DNA of 64,000 nt, taken from positions 88,121,001 to 88,185,000 of the forward strand of contig CM027377.1 in assembly GCA_015680905.1 (NCBI GenBank). Reading direction: 5' to 3'. The first letter of the stretch is position 1; each line of letters starts with the position of its first letter. Under the pieces are notes generated by a model. That model ran no database searches, had not been told where the DNA came from, and was given only the letters and a program-made list of their open reading frames with translations. Shown here one piece after another: positions 55,128-64,000 of the stretch. This DNA comes from Coptis chinensis. Taxonomy: Eukaryota > Streptophyta > Magnoliopsida > Ranunculales > Ranunculaceae. A program made the position numbers and the translations under genes.

Positions 55128-57465
55128 TGTACTTGAGAAATGAATTTCGAAAATTAGTTTTTAAAAACAAATTTTTTTTTTCTATATCAGTAGCATGAGA
55201 AAAATGAATTTTAATGATGAGTCTGTGATATAGATTCTATACTACTTAGTGTTGAGTTTGATAGATAGTTGATATTATTGATTTCATTACCACTTAGACT
55301 ATTTATTATGCTCGGATATAGTTTTTGTTGATAGAATTCTTTATCAAGGCACCACCACCATAATACTTGGTCAGTTTTGTGTACTTTTGCTAGAAGAGAG
55401 ATTTAAACCCCTAGTAAACTGGAAGTAGAATTTTTAGACTTAGCCCATGAGACTTGAGCTTTATACCCATTCTTTGAAGAGTTCTTACGAAAAATCCGAG
55501 TCTTAGTGACTCAACATCTTTTAGTTCTTTATGTCGTTGTAATATAGTTTCATTATTTGTTGATTTGGTTAATCACGAAGTGACATTAACTGGGGAGATA
55601 GCCATCCATTAGGTCTTGTAGTCTATTCGAAACATAGTATCATACTGATAAGTCAAGTAGTGAACCCATTCAACCTTTATCCCACCTAGTAGGACCATCA
55701 TGTTAAACCCTTTTGAGCCTTACAATAAGCCATTTTCTTTCATAAAACCCTTTACCCTTTACCCAACTCCAGACAAGGAGTATAGCCAAAATATTTATCA
55801 ACCATACCCATATGTTTCTGAGAATACAAGGGGTACAAAGAGGAAGAAATAGCACAAAAGGAAGATTACAAGGAAATACCAGAGAGATACAATGAAGACC
55901 ATCATTCTGTTCTAAGTGAAATAAGCTAGTGGAAAACAAACATATCCAGTACTAATCAAGGATATACCACTGAGCTAAAGAAAAATAATAATAAAAAAAA
56001 AAAAAAAAAAAAAAGAAGAAGTTGAACAGAATGGATGGAAAAGCTAAGACAAAGGAAGAATTTTCTCTGCAATACAGAATTTGAAGAAATCTTCCAAATA
56101 ATGAAGCAAAACCCTTAGTGTTTTTCAGAAACAACATTTGAATCCTTTTTACCTTTCTTTCATAAACTAATACCCAAGCCAAGTTACAACCCATGACTTA
56201 TCACTACAGTATGGTACGAAGTCTAGAATACGTGAGAGGATGCTAAAGTGAAGGACCCGACACTTCATATGTGATTGACATTCTTTCCATGAGATTACTT
56301 TTATTCAGAAGTCTGTTTTTCAAGGTAGTATGTGGGATGTTCGTATGCATTATTCTTTTCCCCACATACACGAGGTAAAATAGTAGACCATCTTTTGAGA
56401 GATTCTTTTCTGAGAGTATGACTAGTGAGTATGGCGGTTTGGAATGCTTTTAAAGCTCATTGTAACCTCTATAAATAGAGGACCTAAGTGCCTCATATAA
56501 TTTGCCAATTCACTTATATTCTTGTCTCCAGAACTTGAGGCAGAGAGAGATTAATAATAAAAGATCGGTTTTAACTAGCTGAGTCTTAATAAATTAGTCT
56601 TTCTAGTCTTATGTTCTTCGACTCTTCTTCTCCTCGTTCTTCATGTTCTTCCTTCTTTATGGAAGGCTAATCTTCTCCTTCAAGGGAGAAGATGAAGCCG
56701 GTGCTTAAGGTTTAATGATTTTTCTGGTTCATGGTGTTCTTCAATCAGGTTAGTTCTTTATGTTTTTAGTTATTAGTTATATTGCCCAGACTAGGGGATG
56801 GAAGTATAGATTAAGGTTTTTATTTATTGCAATCGAATATCATACTAGTTTAGGATTTTATTTATTGCAATTGAATATTTGGTAGTGACATGCTTGAATT
56901 TATGGCACTCGAATATCATGCTAGAATAGGGTTTTATTTATTGTAATTGAATATTATACTATTATTCACTACTTTTCTTCTAGTTGTGTAGTATTTTACA
57001 GTAAAGGAAGTATTCCTTGTGTTTTTGCCTTAGATGGTGATTCATTGAATAGCTGCCCAAACTCACATAAAAGAAAAGAAGATACTAGTAACATGAACAT
57101 AGGAACAACCTTAAGTAGAGTTATTTGTTAACGATGTTTTGTCTAAGAGGGCATTGACACTCGGTCGATTGCCTAATTGTAGTCTATTTGTAAGAACAAC
57201 CATGAAGTAGAAGGTCATAGATCAAAAGTATTGGTGGATTCTAATCTCTTGAATTCCCTCTCTTATAAATTCTCAATAGTTTAGTTTAGTTTAGCATTAG
57301 AATCTACAATATCCATAATCATAGTTTTTTATCCCTCAAACCCCTTTCCAGTCCTGTCCTTCATATAAACATACACTTAAAAGTGGAACGATACCCTACT
57401 CATCCTTTACTTATTGAGGGATAATTAGATTTTGATATGTTTCTATTTTGTTCAATGACCATCAA
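55128..57465 (+). repeat. Candidate 3' LTR of E7 (about 2.3 kb, end uncertain)
   Basis: It starts TGTACTTGAG after the polypurine tract. A good TATA box, TATAAATA, is at 56470-56477, with CTTGAGGCAGAGAG and AATAATAAAAG downstream as a likely transcript start and polyadenylation region. Near the end, AAGTGGAACGATACCCTACT (57384) echoes GAGTGGAACGAATCCTTACT at 51414. The right end is not sharply defined. A poly(A) run lies at 55994-56013. Confidence 0.5.
56470..56477 (+). promoter_or_regulatory. TATA box in the E7 LTR
   Basis: TATAAATA within CCTCTATAAATAGAGGACC, a small inverted repeat (CCTCTA/TAGAGG) around the box. Confidence 0.55.
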
Positions 57466-57527
57466 CATCATCCGTATACCATCTCACACAAAAATAGGCA
57501 AGGTCAAGATGCACGTGTGTACGAGTT

Positions 57528-58140
57528 TGGGCCCAAGCCCAATTTGATTTTTTGAATTTTTTTCTATTTTTTGCGCAACTTCAACCTAAAATTGTCGCTT
57601 CGTTACCGGTCCGATTTTTGCAAATGAGCTATGAAAATGATCAGGAGAGAATTTCCAATCCAATGATCTATAAAACACTCTATTCTGACTGTGGGTGACA
57701 TATAAGAAGATAGAAAATGACTCGGAGTGCGTGCATGTCGTAAGTTGAAATCTAATTTTATAGATAATGTCAACCCAAATCGTAATACAATTAAACAGCC
57801 TAAGCAACACAAATAGAAAGTTGAACAATCCAAGATGGAAACGAACACCCCCAAACAAATTTTAGACAACAAAGTTTAGAAAATTTGTTTTAAAAGTGGT
57901 TTTTTTAAAGTTAGATTCCTGAGACTTCCTAAATTACTATGTTTATGATTTTAACAATTTTTATTTTTATGAAAAATATTTAATATAAAAAAACAAGAAA
58001 GCAATAAATGCATAATTCACACCATAGAGGAACACGACTCAAAATCCGAGAAAACATGCAAGCGTGGAAAACTTGAATTATGTTTAACGTAGACTTAGGA
58101 TCCGGTACTTACAACCACACACTCCATAAGGAGGGCCCGG
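57528..58140 (-). other. 3' spacer of E8
   Basis: No gene. Homologous to 21630-22250 of E3, including GTACCGGATCCTAAGTC and a polypurine-like TTTGTTTGGGGGTG at 57846-57859 (minus). Confidence 0.65.
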
Positions 58141-59748
58141 TTACCTGAATGGGGCACTTACCAATATATGGAAATGAAAGGAAGTACACCAACGAAAAGG
58201 CCAGTCCTCATAGATAGGGTCCTGTACAAGGACTTCCTCTACATCAGGGGACAAAAGCTCGTGGAAAGGTTTCAACCGTTGGCCATTGACTTGAAAGGTA
58301 CTGTTGTCCTTGGGATTTACCAAGGTGATTGCCCCGTGAGGGGTGACTTCAAGAACTTAAAAGGACCGCACTAACGGGTTTTAATTCCCTGGAAAAATAT
58401 GTAGACGGGAATTGTAAAGTAAGACCTTTTGACCTACCACAAACTCTTTGCGCAAGATTTTCTTATCATGAACACGTTTCATGTTAGCTTTATAATACTT
58501 CGCGAGATCATAAGAATCACTACGGATTTCTTCAAACTCATTCAATTGTAACTTGCACTTGACACCTGCCTCATCAAGATTGAAGTTAAGGCTTTTTATA
58601 GCCTACATAGCACGGTGCTCCAATTCAACGGGCAATTGACATGGTTTCCCAAATACAAGTCTTAAGGGAGACATACCTATAGGAGTTTTGAAAGCAGTCT
58701 TATATGCCCATAAGGCATCAGATAGACGCTTTGACCAGTTTTTCCTATCAGGATTTACAATTGTTTCTAAGATCTTTTTGATTTCCCTATTAGAAACTTT
58801 TACTTGTCCGCTAGTTTGTGGATGATACGGAGTTGCTACCTTATGTGTAACTCCATACTTTTTCACGAGAGATGCAACAACTGTATTGCAAAAATGAGTT
58901 CCACCATCACTAAAGATGGCTTTGGGAATGCCAAATCGACAGAAAATATACTCTTTAACAAAAAACACAACTATCTTATGGTCATTGCATCAACAAGCCA
59001 TGGCCTCTATCCATTTAGACATGTAGTCCACGACAACTAGAATATAAATGAAACTGTGGGAAATTGGAAAGGGACCCATGAAATCAATGCCCCATACGTC
59101 AAATATTTCTACCACCATGATTGGATTTAATGGCATCATATTACACTTCGTGATTCGCCCAAGTTGTTGGCAACAAACACACGTCTTGCAATGCACTTGG
59201 GCATCTTTAAAAATAGTAAGCCAATAAAACCCACATTGAAGAATTTTAGCAGCTGTTTTCATACCACTAAAATGGCCACCACACCCTTTGTCATGGCAGA
59301 ATGAGAGAACCTCATTATATTCCCATTGGGGAATACAACGACGAATAATCTGATCCGCACAATACTTGAAAATGTAGGGTTCATCCCAGTAGTATAGCTT
59401 AACTCTGGCCAAGAACTTCTTACGTTCATTTCTTGACCAATCATAAGGAATAACATCAGATACTAAATAATTCACAATGTCAGCATACCATGGTGCAGAA
59501 AAAATAGCATACAGATGCTCATCAGGAAAAGAGTCCGTTATGGACTCAGAATCACTATCATCGTCGTTTGTTAGTCTAGATAAGTGGTCGACAACTACAT
59601 TTTCGACCCCTCTTTTGTCTTTTATTTCTAATGTGAGCTCTTCCAGGAGAAGAATCCATCGGATTAATCTCTGCTTAGCATCCTTCTTTGCGAGGAGGTA
59701 CCTAAGGTCTGCATGGTCCGTGTAAACTGGAGTCTTAGAACCAACCAA
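58141..59748 (-). pseudogene. Integrase and RNase H end of E8
   Basis: Integrase would insert the DNA copy into the chromosome. The RNase H end is at 59748-59570 ([28 protein letters not shown]). The zinc-binding N-terminal domain shows [11 protein letters not shown] and CKTCVCC (about 59310-59170). The core shows the first Asp in [10 protein letters not shown] (about 59085) and the second in [10 protein letters not shown]. At the third catalytic position, 35 residues on, Lys (codon 58798-58800, GQVKVSNRE) replaces Glu. A stop separates 58990 and 58968. The C-terminal end has NPKDNSTFQVNGQRLKPFHE (58141-58323) in another frame. Confidence 0.8.
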
Positions 59749-60350
59749 ATAAGGACAAAACTTATCGAAAGTATAAACAACAGCTAAGAATTCTTTTTCA
59801 GTAGTTGTATCATTCCTTTGAGCATCGTTTAGATTTTTACTAGCATAATAAATAACAGTGGACTTATTATCTAGTTTCTATCCCAAGACAGCACGAACTG
59901 CATAATCACTAGCATCACACATGAGTTCAAAAGGTTTAGACCAATCAGGAGGCTGTATAATGGGTGCAGAAGTTAAGGCGGCTTTTAAAGTTTCAAAAGC
60001 CTATTTACAGTTAAAATTAAAATAAAAAATGGCATCCTTTAAAAGCAGATTAGTTAACGGCCTAGCTATTTTAGAAAAATCTTTAATAAAGCGCCTATAA
60101 AAACATGCATGGCCTAGAAAGGCTCTAATATCATGGACAGTCCATGTTATATGTAGAGTCGCTATCTTATCTAGTTTGGCCTTATCTACTTCGATGCCAT
60201 CACAAGATACAATGTGACCTAGTACTATGCCTTTTCTCACCATGAAATGACATTTTTTCCAATTTAAAACAAGACTCTTCTCTTCATATCGTGTCAAAAC
60301 TTTGGACAGGTTAGACAGGCAATCAGTGAAAGAGTCCCCATAGGTGTAGA
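59749..60350 (-). pseudogene. Partial reverse transcriptase and RNase H start of E8
   Basis: The minus strand holds only the end of reverse transcriptase: VYTYGDSFTDCLSNLSKVLT, NWKKCHFMVRKGIVLGHIVS and FLGHACFYRRFIKDFSKIAR, then RNase H with PFELMCDASDYAVRAVLG and [20 protein letters not shown]. The palm with the catalytic YxDD-type motif is missing because of the deletion at about 60350. Stops at about 59877 and 60001. Confidence 0.8.
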
Positions 60351-61328
60351 CTTGAAGATGGTGTTGACTTCCTCTAAGTAGGAGTCATCGGCGAAATCTG
60401 AACTTCCAAAAGACAGGAATTTATGCATTTGGTTTTCCGAAAACGTGTTATTAAAATAATCTTGAGCTAAGCTCTTGATCATGCTAACCTCCCCATCTAC
60501 AGACGAATCTGGTAACTGTTTCATCATTTTAAAAACATTTACCTCAACAGAAAGATTGCAAAAAGACAAGGACATCGAACCATCGCGATAGTTTATGAGC
60601 GCGTTGGCAGTTGCTAAGAAAGGACACCCTAAAATGATCAGAACAGAGTCGTTAGCAACATCTGTATCAAAGATAACAAAATCAGCAGGATAGTAGAAAT
60701 CCTAGACCTTAACAAGCACGTTTTCAACCATACCCTTAGGGTACTTAATAGATCGATCCGCTAATTGCAACGTCATTTTAGTAGGTTGCATCTCCTGTAG
60801 ACCTATTTATTTGTATAGATAATACGGGAGTAAGTTAACACTCTCTCCCAGGTCTAGTAAAGCGGTCGTCGTGTGGGAATCTCCTAAGGTGCATTGTACA
60901 GTAGGACTACCAGGGTCCTTGCACTTAACGATTCCATTATGTTTCGATAAAGTTGGAAACTGTTCAGTTAGAAAGGCGTCTTTAGGAATATTAGTCTTAC
61001 GCCTAGTAGTGCACAACTCTTTAAGAAACTTAGCGTGGTGAGGTAATTTTTTAATTGCTTCGAGAAAGGGTAGGTTTATCGTTAGATTTTTAAAAAATTC
61101 CTTAATCTCGTCAAAGTTTGTATCCCTGTTTAACATAGCTAATTTCTGGGAAAACGATGGTTTCTCTCTATATTTAACGTATGGATCAACTGGGTGTCTA
61201 ACCTTTGCTTTCTGTGTCTTAGGTTTTGGTTTAACTGGTACCTCTATAGGGGTAGGCTCTTCAATTTCTATTTCGGTATCTAGTTCAATCTCCGGTGTAG
61301 GGACTACTTGTGGGGTAACTATAGGCAT
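60351..61328 (-). pseudogene. Protease region of E8
   Basis: It reads EEPTPIEVPVKPKPKTQKAK, then NLTINLPFLEAIKKLPHHAK, and the protease core ALLDLGESVNLLPYYLYK, where Glu replaces the usual Ala after DLG. A stop follows at about 60805. The C-terminal half continues in another frame to MSLSFCNLSVEVNVFKMMKQ (60575) and FLSFGSSDFADDSYLEEVN, then crosses the deletion join at about 60350. Confidence 0.75.
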
Positions 61329-61608
61329 AGTTCGTTGTTATCAACTACTCTCCCAGAACGGAGAGTGGTGATGGCATTTAGCTCACCTACGTTTGCATTT
61401 TCTGTACTAGTATTACTGTTCACCTTAAAGGCAGTGTTTGTTGTTTTAGGATTAGTTATTGCTTTACCTGGAAACAGACCTTTGGGTTGTACTTTCTCTT
61501 GAGCTAACTGCTGTAAGAAAAGTTGGATGGCTTGTAAAATCTGTTGTTGAGATTGTATAAAGGTATCGAAACGATCCGGTTGTGGAGTAGTATTTGCTAC
61601 TGGTTGTG
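61329..61608 (-). pseudogene. End of gag of E8, cut by E9
   Basis: The minus strand has the Gln-rich end of gag and the TLRSGRVVDN block (about 61370-61345) as in E3 and E6. The rest of gag lies beyond E9, outside the window. Confidence 0.65.
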
Positions 61609-63082
61609 TGATAAGAGCCCAAAACTGTAGTTTTTAACCCTGTAACAGTCATACTTTTAGACCAATTATGTGAGTAATAATTAAGAGTTAACACTGATTA
61701 CGTGTTTTTATGCATTTCAGGTTTCAAAGTCCATTATGTACAGAAATGTGCCACTTTAGCAAGATAAAGGAGCAAAGTTCGGTTACTAAGGAGTTCCGTG
61801 ATTAAAGGCCAAGATTCAAGAAGACAAAGCCTTTCTATGGCCCGGTCAATAGCTGAAAAGTCGACGCGGGCAAAAACAGCACACAAGTCAGCAGAACTTC
61901 CGAAGGCCGTATCTTTGAACTCAGACCTCGGAATGGGTCCTACCTTATGTCAAAACGACCAGCTCGGAAAGAGCTTTCAAATGATCTAAGCCTTGATCCA
62001 ATCAGAGGAGCAGAAGTGGACGAAAAGTCTCTTGAAGCCAACTGCAGCTGAATAGGCCTTTTTGGACTGAAAGAATTGGGTTTTGGGCCTGATTCTTCGG
62101 CCCAAAACATGGCTCCAAGCCCATGCACGATTTTTGGATCTGAAAGTATAAAAACCAAAGTTTAACTCTTTGTTAATGGTAGCTAGTTAGACCTAAAAAA
62201 TATATATAATTCTAGATCTAGTTTTCAGTAGAGTAATTAAGTTTAAGTTCCAATTTCAATTCTTGTTTTAGATTAAGTCTTGAATCATTGTTCTTGATTG
62301 ATTAGATAAATAAAATAGTTATTTTTATCAATTTTCGATTTTTTGTCAGTTCAATTTATAGATCTAATTTTAATTTTTGTTGATTATCATTTCAGTAGTT
62401 TAAGTAGATTGAAACATTGTTAGTTAAATTAGTTAAGTTAGAATTTTAATATGATATGTAGTTATAATTCAATGGGAAATGATGGGTTGATGACTCAAGG
62501 CTAAAACCTCCATTAGAGGGGTTGATGAAGCTTTGATGAAAACTTAGTGGTATAGTGTAGAAGCATTGTAGAATCTATTCCACTCTAGAAGGTCGTGGTT
62601 CGGCATGAGAATGGGTGGACGACCTCACATGCTAGTTAGTATTTGGCAGAAATGCCATGAACACTAGGGATTAGAACTCGAAATTCTTAAGAAGAACGTG
62701 AGAATCGAGATACAAGAATCTATGCTAGGTTATTAAGTTGGATTTGAAGTGGATTCAATTCCCCTCTAATCCGTTATCTAGATTCAAAAACAGATATATT
62801 TTCATAGCATTCATAGTTTAAATTCAACATAATCAATTTCATATTGTATCGTAGTATAACACCCTTCGTAAAGCTCTCATTAGACATAAGACCAATTAAT
62901 TAGACTAGAAAACATTCCATGCTAGAGAACTAGGAGTGGAACGAATTTGTTACTCCACTTTATTTTAATAGAATTGAGAGTAGAAACTTTGATAAATATA
63001 GACACGTAAATAGTTTTAGTTTACTTACGTTTTGAGTTCATCGTTCATTTCGTAGGTAAACTAGTCATTTTAACTTTTATCA
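61609..63082 (+). repeat. 5' LTR of E9 (1474 bp)
   Basis: From TGATAAGAGCCC to ACTTTTATCA, with TATAAAA at 62147-62153 and GAGTGGAACGAATTTG at 62934. It is closest by eye to the E1 LTR. Confidence 0.9.
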
Positions 63083-63084
63083 AA

Positions 63085-63100
63085 TGGTGCCGCTGCCATC
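63085..63100 (+). other. Primer binding site of E9 (tRNA-Asp type)
   Basis: TGGTGCCGCTGCCATC, two bases after the LTR; one base from the E3 site. Confidence 0.75.
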
Positions 63101-63583
63101 TTAGTTTCACTTTAGCATTGTTTTCATATTATAATTAGTCATTTTTAAGTCCCATTAAACCCACCCACCCTTGTTTGATTCATACTGTGGTTATCCGTTT
63201 CAGCGTTGAAAAGTTTCGCAAAAAATATACACGAGCTGACAAGGCGCTCTATCCGAAGCACTCGGCTCAAAAGCTCGAACCTTGAGCGAATTCCCTAAAA
63301 CACTGTAACTTGAAATACACGAGTGACCGCGTCTGCTAAGCGCACCGCCTCTAAGCTAAATTTTCCCGATTTCTACAGGTTTGTTTCGAACTTCAATTCT
63401 TTAAGTTTTTCAGATTTCTAACTTGTTATTTACACTGAACACGCGTAAACAAGACGCTATTCATAAGCGAAGCAAGGACGCTATCAAGTATTCCTTTCTT
63501 CCATACCTCGCATCTCCAATTAGAGGTTTATACTAAAATATCAAGATTGTTTGGAGTGTTGTCGTGTTTAGACTTAGACTTGC
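63101..63583 (+). other. 5' leader of E9
   Basis: No gene seen. It contains GCGCACCGCC-type GC-rich DNA (63320-63350) and the conserved AAGACGCTATTCATAAGCGA leader block (63450-63470). Confidence 0.65.
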
Positions 63584-64000
63584 ATGAGATTAAGGTCTAG
63601 TCGGAGAAAAACACCGAACGTAATTAACCATCAGTGTCAACAAACAAATCTACCAAGTATACCAATCACTACACCTCTAGCTACTATTCCACCAACCACA
63701 CCTGACATAATGGCTGAAGAAAGAGAGACTCCTCTCTCCGATTTTTACAAATCCTTGAGCGATAGCCCTAAATCTTGCATCGCGTTAGTAGACCATTGGG
63801 GATTTTGAATTCCCCAAACATATTTAATTTGTTACCCGTTTTCCATGGTTTAGACCATGAAAAACCTTATCAACACATGTGTAGGATTGAACAAGTCCTT
63901 ACAACATTCCATCATCCTACGGTTGGTATGGAACAGATTAAACTGAGGGTATTTCCCTTCACCTTAGCCGATAAGGCAGCGTCTTGGTTAACGCCGCCTG
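63584..64000 (+). pseudogene. Athila-like gag start of E9
   Basis: ATG 63584 opens MRLRSSRRKTPNVINHQCQQ and runs to a stop at 63806 after CIALVDHWGF, where a small deletion shifts the frame. The next frame gives FNLLPVFHGLDHEKPYQHMC and LADKAASWLTPP at the window edge. Compared with E1 and E3 the same start and blocks are seen. Confidence 0.75.

Larger units (their letters stand above)
51580..57465 (+). mobile_element. E7: second Athila-like subfamily without pol
   Basis: On the plus strand: leader (51580-51830), gag (about 51840-53553), protease (53581-54273), an extra ORF with a zinc knuckle (54424-54924), a polypurine tract (55114-55127) and a different LTR (55128 to about 57465). There is no reverse transcriptase, RNase H or integrase. 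Gag and protease are clearly related to the E3 type but distinct in sequence. The LTR downstream does not resemble the LTR upstream, so either the 5' LTR was exchanged or E7 is a recombinant. Confidence 0.65.
57528..61608 (-). mobile_element. E8: pol-bearing Athila-like element, deleted and interrupted
   Basis: On the minus strand from 61608: end of gag, protease, partial reverse transcriptase, RNase H, integrase and the 3' spacer shared with E3. It is the only Athila-like copy here with polymerase genes and so shows what the partner of E3 and E6 looks like. E9 is inserted at 61608/61609 within its gag. The 3' side stops near 57528 without an LTR. An internal deletion joins the end of protease to the middle of reverse transcriptase. 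Confidence 0.8.
61609..64000 (+). mobile_element. E9: 5' end of an Athila-like element inserted into E8
   Basis: A complete 5' LTR, primer site, leader and start of gag on the plus strand, continuing past the window. It starts exactly at TGATAAGAG inside gag of E8; the five bases before it, TTGTG (61604-61608), should be repeated after its 3' LTR. It is nested in, and so younger than, E8. Confidence 0.85.

Noticed and set aside
1..64000. E1 and E9 as two ends of one element or a designed inverted pair
   Set aside because: They face outward at the window edges and are similar, but other copies are similarly close and there is no junction joining them in the window.

Overview
This window looks like repeat-rich, probably pericentromeric, nuclear DNA of a flowering plant (most likely a eudicot; the species cannot be named from sequence alone). 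I found no convincing intact host gene. Nearly all of it is LTR retrotransposons of the Ty3/gypsy superfamily, nested in and recombined with each other, plus one L1-type LINE, one Ogre/Tat-type fragment, one solo LTR and one small TIR element. The dominant family is Athila-like: LTRs of about 1.5 kb with ends TGATAA...TTATCA, a tRNA-Asp-type primer binding site two bases inside the LTR, the polypurine tract GTTTGGGGGTGGTT directly before the 3' LTR, and a protease core of the DLGASVNLLP type.

Layout: E1 (1-2057, minus) is the 5' part of an Athila-like element with a truncated LTR. A displaced 5'UTR fragment follows (2058-2229). E2 (2230-8459, plus) is the 3' half of a related element with two extra ORFs (here 'a' and 'b') and a 3' LTR. 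E3 (8760-27645, minus) is the best-preserved element: both LTRs are present and flanked by the 5-bp target duplication GATAA. Its order is gag, protease, ORF c, ORF a, ORF b, 3'UTR, with no reverse transcriptase or integrase, so it must be non-autonomous. A LINE (12771-19082) split its ORF b; the LINE's 5' third is inverted, as expected from twin priming. Region 27646-31960 is mostly unassigned (perhaps Ogre-type 3' noncoding DNA) with a small TIR element. An Ogre/Tat-type fragment (about 31963-36250, minus) has gag, a tRNA-Arg-type primer site and a 5' LTR, and lies inside another Athila-like LTR (36251-36825).

E5 (37746-45375, minus) is a 3' half with an ORF b remnant and a 3.5-kb solo LTR inserted at 41047. 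E6 (45376-about 51110, plus) has gag, protease, ORF c, 3'UTR and LTR. E7 (about 51110-57465, plus) is another Athila-like subfamily with gag-protease followed by an ORF carrying a copia-like zinc knuckle. E8 (57528-61608, minus) is the only copy with reverse transcriptase, RNase H and integrase; it has an internal deletion and a lost catalytic glutamate. E9 (61609-64000, plus) is a 5' LTR, primer site and gag start inserted into E8.

How they fit together: E8 represents the polymerase-bearing lineage that shares gag, protease and a 3' spacer with E3/E6. E2, E3, E5 and E6 are a derived group in which pol is absent, ORF c sits in its place, and a pair of apparently paralogous ORFs (a and b), each followed by a polypurine-tract-like module, sits before the 3' LTR. 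That modular, repeatedly seen structure is the most interesting thing here.
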